Source: Bacillota bacterium
GTDB taxonomy: Bacteria; Bacillota; Clostridia; Lachnospirales; Lachnospiraceae
Reading direction: 5' to 3'
Assembly: GCA_023415655.1 (NCBI GenBank)
Contig: JAEZKD010000283.1
Coordinates: forward strand, 15,270-79,269
DNA length: 64,000 nt
A model generated the notes under the pieces. The model did no database searches and was not told the DNA's origin. It was given only the letters and a program-made list of their open reading frames with translations. The translations under genes were made by a program, and so were the position numbers. Positions 29,362 to 40,246 of the stretch are shown in pieces; the stretch's first letter is position 1; each line of letters begins with the position of its first letter.

Positions 29362-30690
29362 ATGCGAAGGAGATTATTAAGTATTCTATTATTAATTACG
29401 GTTACCATCTTTTTTGTAACAGGATGTAGTTCAAAAAGTAAGTCTGAGACTTCAGCGGGTGATGCTTCTGCTTCAAAAGAATCGTCAGCTGCTGGAGAAG
29501 AAGCTGTAGATACAGGAGCTTCGACTGAAACTACACTTACAATGAAATCGGATGCTGCTGCACCTGAGGAAGCTCCTATGAAATCTTCTGAGACTAGTGA
29601 TTCACTCGATATGGTGGAACCTATGGAACCAGCACACAATCAGCAGAATACAGCTGGATTATTAACTGCAGGAGAATGGAATGATCATAATCATTGGACG
29701 TTCTTTACCAACTTGATTGCAAATCAACAGTTAATGATTCCAAGCTTTGGAATGAATCCAACGAATCGAATTATGGTTACTGTTCTTAATCAAGAAGGAA
29801 GCCCTGTTGAAAATGCAAGAGTGAATCTCTTAGACAGTGCCCAAGAAGTAATTTGGGAAGCTACATCCGATAATAACGGAATCGCATATGTATTCTTTCA
29901 TGTATGGAATAATAATCAAATCCCTTCCTCTCTAAGCATTAGTAAAAATGGAAGTTTCACGAGTGCAGATCTAGTATTCACAACGGTAAATAGCGAGCAG
30001 AATTCTAATAATCAAACAAAGACTCAGAGTTATCAAGATGCCACTGTTACAATCAATGATGATCCGAGTACAAGATCATTAGATCTGATGTTTGTATTTG
30101 ACACCACTGGTTCCATGAGTGACGAGCTTAGTTACCTACAAACTGAATTTGAAGATATTGCAAAAAAAGTTTCTGATCAGAACACAAGATATAGCGTTAA
30201 TTTCTATCGTGATGAAGGCGATGAGTATGTCATAAGATCGAATGAATTTGCTTCTGATATCGAAGTCGTACTTACTCAGCTAAAACAAGAAGCTGCAGAT
30301 GGAGGTGGAGATTACCCAGAAGCTGTGGATCAAGCTTTAAATGATGCAATTTATGATCATGCATGGAATCTAGAAAGTGTCAAATTGCTATTCCTTATTC
30401 TTGACGCACCACCACATAGTCAAGATGCTCAGGTGAATGATAGCTTGCGTAAATCTGTGGCAGAAGCAGCAAAGCAGGGAATCCGCATCATTCCTGTGGC
30501 TTCCAGTGGAGTAGATAAGGATACTGAGACCTTTTTAAGAACGATAGCCATATTAACAGGTGGTACTTATACCTTTCTAACCGATCATAGTGGTATAGGA
30601 AATTCTCATTTAGAACCTACGATTGGCGATTATGAGGTAGAGAATCTAAATGATTGTATCGTTCGAATTATAAAGACATATTATCAATAA
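29362..30690 (+). CDS. VWA-domain surface lipoprotein
   Basis: A 442-residue lipoprotein. Signal peptide with lipobox VTGC (Cys about 21), a Ser/Ala/Glu-rich low-complexity linker (about 22-90), an Ig-like or carboxypeptidase-regulatory-like domain (about 120-200, VLNQEGSPVENARVNLLDS) and a von Willebrand factor A domain (from about 230) with the MIDAS motif DTTGSMSD. It is predicted to be tethered outside the membrane and to bind a ligand through the MIDAS metal. ATG at 29362 follows GGGGGAA; a TTG directly before it is in frame. Ligand unknown. Confidence 0.85.
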   Translation: MRRRLLSILLLITVTIFFVTGCSSKSKSETSAGDASASKESSAAGEEAVDTGASTETTLTMKSDAAAPEEAPMKSSETSDSLDMVEPMEPAHNQQNTAGLLTAGEWNDHNHWTFFTNLIANQQLMIPSFGMNPTNRIMVTVLNQEGSPVENARVNLLDSAQEVIWEATSDNNGIAYVFFHVWNNNQIPSSLSISKNGSFTSADLVFTTVNSEQNSNNQTKTQSYQDATVTINDDPSTRSLDLMFVFDTTGSMSDELSYLQTEFEDIAKKVSDQNTRYSVNFYRDEGDEYVIRSNEFASDIEVVLTQLKQEAADGGGDYPEAVDQALNDAIYDHAWNLESVKLLFLILDAPPHSQDAQVNDSLRKSVAEAAKQGIRIIPVASSGVDKDTETFLRTIAILTGGTYTFLTDHSGIGNSHLEPTIGDYEVENLNDCIVRIIKTYYQ

Positions 30691-30797
30691 GGAACGCGTA
30701 TTTTAATGGATTCATAGAGTACAAGATGAAACGGTAATATATCGATGCTGTCAATGTTATCGATTCACTTACGCTAAGATATATTTTATTGACATAA

Positions 30798-30850
30798 AAA
30801 TAGCATAGAGATGATGAGAATTTACAGGTCTCATTACCTCTATGCTATTT
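30798..30850. terminator. Bidirectional terminator
   Basis: Perfect 13-bp outer arms AAATAGCATAGAG (30798-30810) and 30838-30850, with an inner GAGA/TCTC pair, between convergent genes. Confidence 0.7.
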
Positions 30851-30907
30851 ATCTCTAAGATACCCTTCAATAATCAGGAATAAATCAAATGAACCTGCCT
30901 CTATCCC

Positions 30908-32752
30908 CTATAGATCCATTTGAAATCCTGGAGCAGGTAACCCTGCAGCATTGTAAAAATTAATATTGGTTGGATTATCACACCAAGCATATCTGACAGA
31001 AATAGGTACTTCCACCTCATCTGAGAATACCGTGACATAATTTCCTCTTCGGATTGCAGTAGCTCTATGATACTCTCCATCCCTACCTGCCAGTTCAAAA
31101 TTATTCAGGTTATGTTCTTCTTCTGAATGTTCAAGATACATAAAGTCAATGATAACAGACTTTTCTAAGAACTTAGCCTTCATTGGTAACGGTCCACTAT
31201 GTACGATATCTTCATGATAGATCAAGTGTTTCGCTGCCTTAGCAAGACGTACACCAATTGCTTTTTTATTCTGTGGATGAATATCATACCTTTCTCCAAC
31301 ATCCATAGCAACTATCATTGCAACCTGATCCAGCTCCAAACTACGTCTTTGCTCCTCACGTAGCTGTCCCCAGCCGGTATCTTCCTCTGTATTCAAAGGC
31401 TCTCTGTAATTAGCTAACTGAACATAGATAAATGGTACCTTCCATCCATATAATTTACGCCAGTCTGATACCATTGCAGCAAACTTTTTGGAATAATCGT
31501 TTGGATTTTGTGTATTACTCTCCCCTTGATACCACAAAACACCCTTAATTGAAACTTTAGAAACTGGTACAACGACGGTATGATAAAAACAAACTGGAAG
31601 TTTCGGAGGAAACAATACCGTTGGCATTGGAATCTCAGATTTTTTACCAACACGGTAAAACCATTCTCCCTCTAAACTAATTTTTCTTCCATTCACAAAA
31701 AGATAGTATGGTTTCTCTTTGATTGTCCCACCATTACCGCTATTGATTACAATACGAACCGTTATTTGGTTACAACCTTTTTTCAATACTCCCTTTTGAA
31801 TTGGATACTTTCTTGGGGGATATCGATATTCTGTTTTCCCTACCAATTGCCCATTGATCCATAATTCATCAGAATCAATAATGCTACCCATATAAATATG
31901 ACACGGATCTATTGGCTCATCTTCCAGTATTACTTCTTTACACAAATACACAGAACCACAAAAAGTATCCGTTCCATAATCTGATACCAAAGATGGTACC
32001 CTACAGGTATCCCATTCTTTAAAATTCTCCTTCTCAGTGAACACGACTTCATCTTGTTTGATGCTAGTAGACCATTCATTTACTAGCTCGTTCTGTGCCT
32101 GTAGCATCTGGTTAAAATTATTTATATTCTTATAATCGTCAATTAACTTCGTATAATCACCGAATTGACTCAAGGTATCGGGACTCATCCAGGCATCTAT
32201 GCTGCATCCACCAACCGCCGATGCAATCAATCCGATTGGAACATGATAAGCATCCATAAGCTCCTTCGCATAAAAATACCCGACTGCACTGAAACCTAAA
32301 AGGTCATCCCCCGTGCCCTTCACCCAAGAACCTGCATACATATACTTTGCTGGTTGATCAAATTGATAGGTAGCTGGCAGTAAATATTGCCTTATCATCG
32401 GTTCGCAAGCTTTCGATATCTCTTCTTCGGAAACATCTAGTACTCTCCGAATTGGAAGCTCCATATTCGATTGTCCACTTAGGAGATAGACATCCCCAAA
32501 TAATATATCTGATATTACAATTTTACCACTCCCAATTACCTCCATAGTGTATGGACCACCAGCACTAACTGGTGGTAAATCAAAACAGAATTCATGGTTA
32601 TCATCAACCATTACTTCATATTCTGTGTCCTTGAAATGTATACGCACTATCTTTTTATATGTTTCTGTCCCATAAATATGGTTGATGGTATCTCTTTGTA
32701 GTATCACTCCATCGCTAAGAATTGGGGACAGGCTAAGTCCAACTTCACACAT
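30908..32752 (-). CDS. Sialate-O-acetylesterase-like carbohydrate esterase
   Basis: A 614-residue SGNH-type esterase (PF03629-like). Catalytic signatures: GQSNMEL (about 95-101; Ser nucleophile), GLIASAVGGCSIDAWM, WYQGESN (about 405) and DIHPQNK (late His/Asp). Between the two halves of the hydrolase is a beta-sandwich insert (about 265-370, CGSVYLCKEVILEDE...). No signal peptide is seen, so it should act in the cytoplasm. Next to GH67 and GH3 genes, the likely role is removing acetyl groups from xylo-oligosaccharides. AAGGAGGT lies 6 bases before the ATG. It follows the chemoreceptor gene by 19 bases and is probably co-transcribed with it. Confidence 0.87.
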   Translation of the reverse strand: MCEVGLSLSPILSDGVILQRDTINHIYGTETYKKIVRIHFKDTEYEVMVDDNHEFCFDLPPVSAGGPYTMEVIGSGKIVISDILFGDVYLLSGQSNMELPIRRVLDVSEEEISKACEPMIRQYLLPATYQFDQPAKYMYAGSWVKGTGDDLLGFSAVGYFYAKELMDAYHVPIGLIASAVGGCSIDAWMSPDTLSQFGDYTKLIDDYKNINNFNQMLQAQNELVNEWSTSIKQDEVVFTEKENFKEWDTCRVPSLVSDYGTDTFCGSVYLCKEVILEDEPIDPCHIYMGSIIDSDELWINGQLVGKTEYRYPPRKYPIQKGVLKKGCNQITVRIVINSGNGGTIKEKPYYLFVNGRKISLEGEWFYRVGKKSEIPMPTVLFPPKLPVCFYHTVVVPVSKVSIKGVLWYQGESNTQNPNDYSKKFAAMVSDWRKLYGWKVPFIYVQLANYREPLNTEEDTGWGQLREEQRRSLELDQVAMIVAMDVGERYDIHPQNKKAIGVRLAKAAKHLIYHEDIVHSGPLPMKAKFLEKSVIIDFMYLEHSEEEHNLNNFELAGRDGEYHRATAIRRGNYVTVFSDEVEVPISVRYAWCDNPTNINFYNAAGLPAPGFQMDL

Positions 32753-32771
32753 ATAGTTACCTCCTTATTAC

Positions 32772-34853
32772 CTATTCAATCTTAAACTTCTCAACCTCTT
32801 GCACAAGATTACTAGCATTCATGCTTAGGTCTCCTGCTGAATGGTTCAAAGACTCAACAGCAGTCAACTGATTATTTGATGTCTGGTTGACGTTACTTAA
32901 GGAGGCGCTAATTTCTTCTAGTACCGCAGACATGCTCTCAATAGAAGAAAGGGTACTCTTCCTTGTTTCATCAATATTATCAACATTGTCAGTAATATAA
33001 CCAAGGTGGACCATCAGACTTTCAACATTCTCATTAATAGAATGATAGGATTCTGTTGTATTCTTAACTGCACCCTCTTGTAAACGCATAACCTCAGATG
33101 CTTGTTCTGCAATTAGAACAGCACTTTTCGAATCCTCTTGTATACTGTCTATGATTTTCTTGATATCTTTTACTGAGTCATTCGATTGCTCGGCTAATTT
33201 TCGTATTTCATTTGCAACCACTGCAAATCCGTTCCCTAACTCTCCAGCTCTTGCTGCTTCGATCGAAGCATTTAAGGATAGTAAATTGGTTCTGCTTGCT
33301 ATCTCACTAATGACATCAATAATCGTATCAATTGAGATAGATTTCTCTGCTAATTTATCAATTTGTTTGATAATTCCAGTTGTGATTTCAATGGTTGATT
33401 GAGTCTGCTGATTTAAATCAGTGGTTACTGTCGTTCCATCGGTTATACTTTTCTTCGTATTATCAGCAATTCTTGTAATTTCCTTTGTGTTATCACTAAC
33501 AAGTTGAATTTTTTGTGACAACTGATCCATCTGTATCAGACATTCCTCTGCATCATTTGCTTGTTGGGAAATACCCTGCTCAATTTCTTGCATTGCTTTT
33601 GATATTTCTTCGGTAGACTTTAAGAACATCCTTGAAGTATTGGACACATTCACTGTAGCGTCTGAGACACCAGCACTCATATCCTTTACTTCCTGTATTA
33701 ATGTCTTCACATTAGAAAATGTGTTTTGTATTTCTTCAATTAGAACATGAAACTCATCTTTTCGTTTTGAATGAAAGGTAACCGTTAAATCACCTTTCGC
33801 TGCCTTCTTTAAGTTTAAAATGATTCCTTTTATCGTCTTATCTATACCAGTAGATATTAAGATACAAATCACTACTGCAATCATACATGCTATCATTACG
33901 ATTACTATCGTATCTCGTTTAATTGTATCAGCTTGATTAGTTATCGTTGCTTTTGGAATTAAGGAACATATCATCGCCCCTGTATTTCCAATCTTTGAAT
34001 ACATAAACAAATATTTCTGTCCCTTGTAATCCACATAATTAGTGTCTGATGTTGTATCACCAGCAAATGCATCTTGATAAAATACTTTATCATAAAAAAC
34101 CATTTCTTCCTTTGGTTCTACTGTTATTTCTTTGCCATCCTTGGTAACAATCGCAAGGAAACCCGTCTTATCAATTTTGAGATTATTAAGAATCTCATTT
34201 ACGGTTTCAGGTTTTACGTCAATGATGATAAGCGCCTTTGCACTCGTTAAGCTTCTGAGCAAACGTAAAGAATAATCCTCTGGAGTTGTTTTTAATTTCG
34301 CATCTAAGAATTCATCGTGACCAAGCCACTTAGGCTTTAATCGATTCGTACTTAAATCTTTGCCACCTTCTGTCTCCATATAACCGGTATAGACATCATT
34401 ATCTACTGCATTCTTAGATGCGATTGTAATCGTTTCTTCTGACACGAAATATATATCTTGAATAAACTTATCTGACACTTGCTTTGTAGTAAATAAAGAA
34501 GCAATTTTGTTTTTCGTCTTACTATATGCTGCAACGTCATTTCCGAATTTATTTGTTACAAATTCTTTGATGGAATCTTCCTCAATGTATTGAACTGCTG
34601 TTGCTTCAACCGAATCTAATCCAAATCTTAGATATTCTCCTGCCATAGCTAGGGATTGAATGGAAGAATCCTCATAGTTTTTTACAATCGTACTTGCTGC
34701 CTTCTGATAGGATATAATTCCTAAAAGTATAATACATGCAATAGGCACCATAAAAGAAGCAAATAGCTTGAAGCGTATGGTAGAAAAACGCTTATGTAAC
34801 TTGAACAACTTTTTCGATGTTTCCTTCTTATTTTTTCTTCCGAGTTTATTCAT
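32772..34853 (-). CDS. Methyl-accepting chemotaxis protein with dCache sensor
   Basis: A 693-residue transmembrane receptor: TM1 about 28-50, a roughly 260-residue extracellular double-Cache sensor domain (about 55-310), TM2 about 314-336, HAMP (about 338-390), then the signalling coiled coil with the hairpin tip [20 protein letters not shown]. It passes ligand binding to CheA/CheW. Its gene sits between GH67 and an esterase gene and is only 19 bases from the latter, which suggests that it senses hemicellulose-derived sugars or the imported substrate; this is inferred from position. Confidence 0.93.
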   Translation of the reverse strand: MNKLGRKNKKETSKKLFKLHKRFSTIRFKLFASFMVPIACIILLGIISYQKAASTIVKNYEDSSIQSLAMAGEYLRFGLDSVEATAVQYIEEDSIKEFVTNKFGNDVAAYSKTKNKIASLFTTKQVSDKFIQDIYFVSEETITIASKNAVDNDVYTGYMETEGGKDLSTNRLKPKWLGHDEFLDAKLKTTPEDYSLRLLRSLTSAKALIIIDVKPETVNEILNNLKIDKTGFLAIVTKDGKEITVEPKEEMVFYDKVFYQDAFAGDTTSDTNYVDYKGQKYLFMYSKIGNTGAMICSLIPKATITNQADTIKRDTIVIVMIACMIAVVICILISTGIDKTIKGIILNLKKAAKGDLTVTFHSKRKDEFHVLIEEIQNTFSNVKTLIQEVKDMSAGVSDATVNVSNTSRMFLKSTEEISKAMQEIEQGISQQANDAEECLIQMDQLSQKIQLVSDNTKEITRIADNTKKSITDGTTVTTDLNQQTQSTIEITTGIIKQIDKLAEKSISIDTIIDVISEIASRTNLLSLNASIEAARAGELGNGFAVVANEIRKLAEQSNDSVKDIKKIIDSIQEDSKSAVLIAEQASEVMRLQEGAVKNTTESYHSINENVESLMVHLGYITDNVDNIDETRKSTLSSIESMSAVLEEISASLSNVNQTSNNQLTAVESLNHSAGDLSMNASNLVQEVEKFKIE

Positions 34854-35078
34854 ATGTTATAAGCTCCAATCTCTGATTATAATATTAGTAGAAAAATGTA
34901 ATCTTTCTTATGTATATTTAAGTACGATCTATCATGAGTTCACAAGTTTTCCTTATCTCCTCTTTAGATACAACTAACAACCTACAAATGAAAAGTTCCA
35001 TGTTATGCACATAAGAGAGATTCATCTCCAAGTTAAATAACTAAGATTATAATTTTGAAACTGAACACTTACGTAATT

Positions 35079-37100
35079 CTAGTACAATTGACGATTATAT
35101 TGATCCTCAATACCTGTTTTTCTATAAAAATAGGAGTTAACTACATCACACCATTCTTTGGCATGATCCTTTTGATGTAAAAATCGATTCAAAGCTCTTT
35201 CATAAGCATCTTCGTCGATTAAGCCCTGCAATTCCATCCAAAGTTCTAGAAAATGCTGAGCTTCCTTAGCACCTTCAAAGTGCGTATCATAGATGTGTTG
35301 TAGGACTGTTTTCCCTGAAGAAAGGATATGGTCATATCCCACATGATGGAAAAACAAAAGTAGTTCTTCTGGACAAGTCGTTATATTCGCATACATCGAT
35401 GCTAATGGCTCATTATACTGACTGCAGAAGTTCGTTCCATTTGCTGTTCTATCAACACCAATCCCCTTATGATTCGCTTTATGATAAGTTCCCCAACGAT
35501 CATATTCATAACCATCCACATCTGGTCCATAATGATGATTCGGCTTTACCATCCAACCAATGCCTAATGGTGATGTATATTTCTCATAGGCTGGCCAAGA
35601 CATCATTAAAATCTTAAGAATATTTTGGGTGACTTTTTCATTCGAACCAAACGTCTGTAAGATCCACTCCTTAGCAATATCTTCTGCGGAAAGCTCAGTA
35701 TCAAAAGCAAGTCTTCCAAAACCATACCAGTTTGAAGCTGCAAGCTCATGGCCTGTCCAATTAAAATCATTACCTGTATTTGCAACAGCCGCAATTCCAG
35801 CATTATCATTATCGTAAGTCCTACCACTGACAATATCTGCAATCGTTCGATTCTTAGCATCACAATACGTATCAAAGGCTAAAATCTGTTTAAACCATGG
35901 AATCAGATAACAAACATGCCTTTGCTGCCCTGTATACTCCTGAGCAATTTGAACCTCAAGCATCATATTTGTCTTTTTAAGACCACCAAACAATGGAGAG
36001 ATTGGTTCTCTCACTTGAAAGTCCATAGGTCCATTTTTTATTTGTAGGATAACATTATCGGCAAACTTCCCATCCAAAGGCATGAAATTATCATAACCTG
36101 CCTTTGCACGATCTACAGTCGTATCTCTCCAATCCTGTTGGCAGTTATAGACAAAACATCTCCATATTACAAGTCCACCAAAAGGTCGAATGGCATCTGC
36201 CAACATATTCGCACCATCTGCATGGGTTCTTTGGTAGGTAAAAGGACCTGGTCTACCTTCTGAGTCCGCCTTTACTAAAAAGCCACCTAATTTCGGTACG
36301 TTTTTAAAGATTTCTTCCGCTTTCCTTGCCCACCAAGAGATGACTGTAGTGTCACAAGGATCTGCGGTAGGTAAGCCCCCCAACTCCATTGGAGCTGCAA
36401 AATTAATGCTTAAAAATAACTTTACTCCATAGTCACTTAAGATATCTGAAAGCATACTAAGTTTGCTATAATATCTATCGGTAATCAGTTCGGTCGCTGC
36501 ACCTTTTACATTTACATTGTTAATTACCACTGCATTCAAACCAACAGAAGCTACCAATCTTGCATAAGCTTTGATTCGTTCATTGACGATTACTTCCTCC
36601 TCGGAAAAGAAAAAGGATTTCCCTGAATAGCCTCTTTCAATATCTCCCCCCATGTTATCCCAATGGTTTAACATTCGCATTGGATTGGAGGGTGTTTTCT
36701 CTTCCTCATATGACCATGCATCAAAATCAGTTACTTTCTGGGTCTGAAGAACTCTTAGTAAAGCAAACACACCATACAATAACCCTGTCTCTGAGGAAGC
36801 TGAGATCATACACTTCCCTTTCAAGCAAGAAATCTCATATCCGTCTGCCTTCAGAGGATGTGAGTTCTTTCTTTCATTGCTCTCGTCCAATCTTAAGAAG
36901 ATTCCCGATTCTGCACTTGTATACATACTCTCTTGATTTACTCTAATAATATTACGACCATATAGTAATGGAAATGCGAAAGTCAGTTCTTTTACTGCAC
37001 TTCCTATGATACTACTTTCTATATTGCAAAATAATATAATGGCAGATCTATTAGCATCAGAAATCTGATTGTATTGTAACCAACAATTTGAGTAATCCAT
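35079..37100 (-). CDS. Alpha-glucuronidase, GH67
   Basis: A 673-residue glycoside hydrolase family 67 enzyme, which cuts (4-O-methyl)glucuronic acid from the non-reducing end of aldouronic acids from glucuronoxylan. N-terminal beta-sandwich (1-130), then the (beta/alpha)8 barrel beginning MRMLNHWDNMGGDIERGYSG, with GFLVKADSEGRPGP, NDFNWTGHELAASNWYGFGR and LLFFHHVGYDH segments of the family. There is no signal peptide, so it works in the cytoplasm after uptake. Start at 37100 is set by AAGGAGG 8 bases upstream. It follows GH3 by 36 bases, in one operon. Confidence 0.95.
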   Translation of the reverse strand: MDYSNCWLQYNQISDANRSAIILFCNIESSIIGSAVKELTFAFPLLYGRNIIRVNQESMYTSAESGIFLRLDESNERKNSHPLKADGYEISCLKGKCMISASSETGLLYGVFALLRVLQTQKVTDFDAWSYEEEKTPSNPMRMLNHWDNMGGDIERGYSGKSFFFSEEEVIVNERIKAYARLVASVGLNAVVINNVNVKGAATELITDRYYSKLSMLSDILSDYGVKLFLSINFAAPMELGGLPTADPCDTTVISWWARKAEEIFKNVPKLGGFLVKADSEGRPGPFTYQRTHADGANMLADAIRPFGGLVIWRCFVYNCQQDWRDTTVDRAKAGYDNFMPLDGKFADNVILQIKNGPMDFQVREPISPLFGGLKKTNMMLEVQIAQEYTGQQRHVCYLIPWFKQILAFDTYCDAKNRTIADIVSGRTYDNDNAGIAAVANTGNDFNWTGHELAASNWYGFGRLAFDTELSAEDIAKEWILQTFGSNEKVTQNILKILMMSWPAYEKYTSPLGIGWMVKPNHHYGPDVDGYEYDRWGTYHKANHKGIGVDRTANGTNFCSQYNEPLASMYANITTCPEELLLFFHHVGYDHILSSGKTVLQHIYDTHFEGAKEAQHFLELWMELQGLIDEDAYERALNRFLHQKDHAKEWCDVVNSYFYRKTGIEDQYNRQLY

Positions 37101-37136
37101 TATTATCTCCTCCTTAGCATGATATTTCACGCATTA

Positions 37137-39293
37137 TTAAACCTCTATTAAATGGAAGGCTTTCACATCCTTATGTAAAGGTACTTGTCCCATCAATTTG
37201 ATACTTCTTTTATCAGGCTGTGAACCACCTACAAAGATCGAATAACTACCTGGTAATACTTTCTTCTTACCGAACTCATCACAAAGTGCAAAGGCTTCTG
37301 CTGGTAATAATAATGTGATGCTCTCTTCTTCTCTCGGTTTTAAATTTACCTTTTGAAATGATTTGAGCTGTGCATTCGGTGTCCCTTCATAATTTGCCTT
37401 AACATAAACTTGAACGGTTTCGCTACTTGAATAATTTCCAGTGTTCTTGATTGTAAATGATACTTGAATCCCTTCTTTTGTGATTTCAGTCTGATGTATA
37501 ACAAGATTAGAGTATTCAAATTTAGTATACGACAGCCCATAACCGAATGGATATAAGGCTTCGTTATTCATATAACGATAAGTTCTACCTTCCATAGAAT
37601 AGTCTGTAAAGGCAGGTAATTCTTCCGTAGAGCGATAAAAAGTAATTGGTAATTTCCCTTCTGGTGAATACTCGCCAAAAACCATCTCCGCAATTGCACG
37701 TCCGCCTTGAGCTCCAGGATACCAGCCCTGTATGATTGCTGGTACATTTTCCTCTGCCCAATTAATAGCAAGTGCACTTCCTGATAACAGAATTAGAATT
37801 ACTGGTTTTCCACTCTCACATATAGTTTTCAAGATTTGCTCCTGTAAACCTGGAAGTTGCAGATTAGGTTTATCACCACTTGCATAGGCATTGCCTCGAT
37901 CACCCTCTTCACCTTCTAAGCCTGAGTCAAGTCCTAAGCAAGCAATAATAACATCACTTGCCTTACTTACCGCTTTCACTTCTGCAATACGATCATTTTC
38001 TATACTGAGACCACCTACTTTATTCTTAAATAGGTGACACCCCTCTGACGTTAGAATTCTAACATCATCTCCTAAGTAATCCTGAAATCCTTCTAATATT
38101 GTAACATACCTAGAAGCTGTCCCCTCATAATTTCCTACCAACGCTCTCCTATTATTTGCATTGGGTCCAATAATTCCTATTGTTTTAAGGGATTCTTTTT
38201 TCAAGGGAAGTAGGTTATCTTGATTTTTCAGTAAAACAAGGCATTTTTTCGCAACAGAAAGATTCAGTTCTTTCATTTCTTTTGAATCGACTACCTCGTA
38301 AGGTATATTATGAAATGGAACCTGATCTACATTATCAAATAAACCAAGCTTCATTCGAGTCGTAAATAATCTCGTTACTGCCGCATCAATTTTCTCTTCC
38401 TTTAGCTTGCCTTCCTTGACTGCTTCTAACAAATAGGTAAAGATATTTCCACAATTTAAGTCACATCCATTTTCTACTGCCAATGTCACAGATTCAACAG
38501 GGCCCTCTGTTACTTTATGGTTCTCGTGAAAATCCTTAATTGCCCAACAATCTGACACCACATGTCCATCAAATCCCCACTCATCTCTTAAAATATCCTT
38601 TAACAGGGTTTTACTACCGCAACATGGCTCTCCATTCGTCCTATTATACGCTCCCATAACTGCTTCTACCTTAGCTTCTTGAACCAATGCTTTGAAAGCA
38701 GGGAGGTAGGTCTCATACATGTCTTTTAACGATACCTCTGCATTAAAACTATGTCGGATATCCTCAGGTCCTGAATGAACGGCAAAGTGCTTTGCACAAG
38801 CCGCCACCTTCATATAATTTTCATCATGTCCTTGCAGACCTTGCACCATACGCACCCCGAGTCGTGAGGTCAGATAAGGATCCTCACCATAGGTTTCATG
38901 TCCTCTCCCCCAGCGTGGATCTCTGAAGATATTAACATTTGGTGTCCAAAAAGTAAGTCCCTTGTAAATATCCGTATCCTCAAATTCTTGCTGCATATTA
39001 AACTTTGCGCGACCTTCTGTAGCAATGGCATCCCCTACAACTTCCATCATTTCTTCATCAAAGGCAGCTGCTAAGCCGATGGCTTGAGGAAAAATAGTTG
39101 CGATACCTGCTCTTGCAACCCCATGCAATCCTTCATTCCACCAGTTATATGCCTTAATATGAAATCTTTCGATGGCAGGCGCACTATGAAGCATCTGAAA
39201 GACCTTCTCTTCTAAGGTCATCTTGGATACAATGTCTTTTGCACGTTTTTTTAACTCTTCTACGTATTCTTTATTCTGAAACATCTCAGCCAT
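37137..39293 (-). CDS. Glycoside hydrolase GH3, probable beta-xylosidase
   Basis: A 718-residue GH3 enzyme with the barrel domain (about 20-310), an alpha/beta sandwich (about 360-570) and a C-terminal fibronectin III-like domain. The nucleophile is Asp248 in GHVVSDCW; the SDC form and WTPNVNIFRDPRWGRGHETYGEDP resemble the xylosidase/arabinosidase branch. No signal peptide. With GH67 next to it, xylo-oligosaccharide cleavage is the likely job; beta-glucosidase activity is not excluded. Start at 39293 is preferred: AAAGAGG lies 6 bases upstream, while the earlier ATG at 39314 has no such site. Confidence 0.92.
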   Translation of the reverse strand: MAEMFQNKEYVEELKKRAKDIVSKMTLEEKVFQMLHSAPAIERFHIKAYNWWNEGLHGVARAGIATIFPQAIGLAAAFDEEMMEVVGDAIATEGRAKFNMQQEFEDTDIYKGLTFWTPNVNIFRDPRWGRGHETYGEDPYLTSRLGVRMVQGLQGHDENYMKVAACAKHFAVHSGPEDIRHSFNAEVSLKDMYETYLPAFKALVQEAKVEAVMGAYNRTNGEPCCGSKTLLKDILRDEWGFDGHVVSDCWAIKDFHENHKVTEGPVESVTLAVENGCDLNCGNIFTYLLEAVKEGKLKEEKIDAAVTRLFTTRMKLGLFDNVDQVPFHNIPYEVVDSKEMKELNLSVAKKCLVLLKNQDNLLPLKKESLKTIGIIGPNANNRRALVGNYEGTASRYVTILEGFQDYLGDDVRILTSEGCHLFKNKVGGLSIENDRIAEVKAVSKASDVIIACLGLDSGLEGEEGDRGNAYASGDKPNLQLPGLQEQILKTICESGKPVILILLSGSALAINWAEENVPAIIQGWYPGAQGGRAIAEMVFGEYSPEGKLPITFYRSTEELPAFTDYSMEGRTYRYMNNEALYPFGYGLSYTKFEYSNLVIHQTEITKEGIQVSFTIKNTGNYSSSETVQVYVKANYEGTPNAQLKSFQKVNLKPREEESITLLLPAEAFALCDEFGKKKVLPGSYSIFVGGSQPDKRSIKLMGQVPLHKDVKAFHLIEV

Positions 39294-39412
39294 GTCAATC
39301 CTCTTTTCTTTCATCTGGACTACGAATTCACTGTGATATCATTGTTCTTTCTTCATATGATTGTTAAAACCTTCAACGTATAGTAATTTGAGGTCTTGTA
39401 CTGTGATTTCGA

Positions 39413-40102
39413 TTATAATCTTATCCCTTTACTAAAATAGTCCGGGTAATTTTCAATAATTTCTTTTTGGTCTAACTTATATCTTGTAAGATGCTTTATT
39501 ATAAACTCAGCTGCCAATTTCTTGTCATTCATTCGAATAGCATTCACAATTGCTTTGTGATCAGCGACAGTTTTGATATCTTTCACAGAATAAATACTCA
39601 AAGCACGAATCCGATCAAAATGTCCCTGCGTACTTTCCATTAAATGATACGTTCTCTCCTTGTTACACATCGTAAATAGTGCCTTATGAAACTCATTATC
39701 CAGCTCATACATCTTCTCAGGATTTCTTTGATCTAGATAAAACTCCTGTAGTTGGATGTTTTTATCAAGTTCCTCTAAATCACTTTCCTTAATGCAACTA
39801 CATAATTCTTCAACTACTGCTTTCTCTAGCACTTTTCTTAGGAATACCATTTCCTCAACTATATCAAAATCTATAAGGGCAATCAAACTTCCCTTTTGTG
39901 GGTATACTTCGATTAGATTCATCTTTTGAAGTTCCTGTAGTGCTTCTCTTACAGGCGTTCTACTAATCCCCAGCTCCTTAGCCAGTTCATTCTCACTAAC
40001 TGCACTACCTGGTTTCAATTTTAAATATATGATATTTTCTCGAATCTGCCTTAAAGCATACTCTCTTGCACTTTCCTTTGATGCCCGTATAGAAATATCC
40101 AT
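39413..40102 (-). CDS. GntR-family regulator, FadR/FCD subfamily
   Basis: A 229-residue repressor-type regulator. Winged HTH at about 1-80 (SENELAKELGISRTPVREALQ) and a C-terminal all-helical FCD effector domain with metal-type residues (ELDNEFHKALF, HKAIVNAI). FCD regulators often bind sugar acids or uronates. It lies between the solute-binding protein and GH3 genes on the same strand, and is the likely regulator of the cluster. GAGGAG lies 8 bases before the ATG. Confidence 0.92.
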   Translation of the reverse strand: MDISIRASKESAREYALRQIRENIIYLKLKPGSAVSENELAKELGISRTPVREALQELQKMNLIEVYPQKGSLIALIDFDIVEEMVFLRKVLEKAVVEELCSCIKESDLEELDKNIQLQEFYLDQRNPEKMYELDNEFHKALFTMCNKERTYHLMESTQGHFDRIRALSIYSVKDIKTVADHKAIVNAIRMNDKKLAAEFIIKHLTRYKLDQKEIIENYPDYFSKGIRL

Positions 40103-40206
40103 AATAATATCTCCTCATCCCTTAGTTAATTTTATATTATTTTTGATTTTTTTCTATCGCTTCTTAACCTATTTTATATGATTGTAAGCTCTCATTTCAG
40201 GAAATA

Positions 40207-40240
40207 AAAGGGAGGTTCGTTATTACACGCTCCTCCCTTT
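40207..40240 (-). terminator. Terminator between solute-binding protein and GntR genes
   Basis: AAAGGGAGG (40207-40215) and CCTCCCTTT (40232-40240) form a 9-bp stem with a T-rich flank, in the gap just after the solute-binding-protein stop. Confidence 0.65.
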
Positions 40241-40246
40241 CTTTTA

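Noticed and set aside
34854..35078. Short plus-strand open frame between MCP and GH67
   Set aside because: No ribosome-binding site, AT-rich with hydrophobic random composition, partly inside the MCP gene on the other strand.
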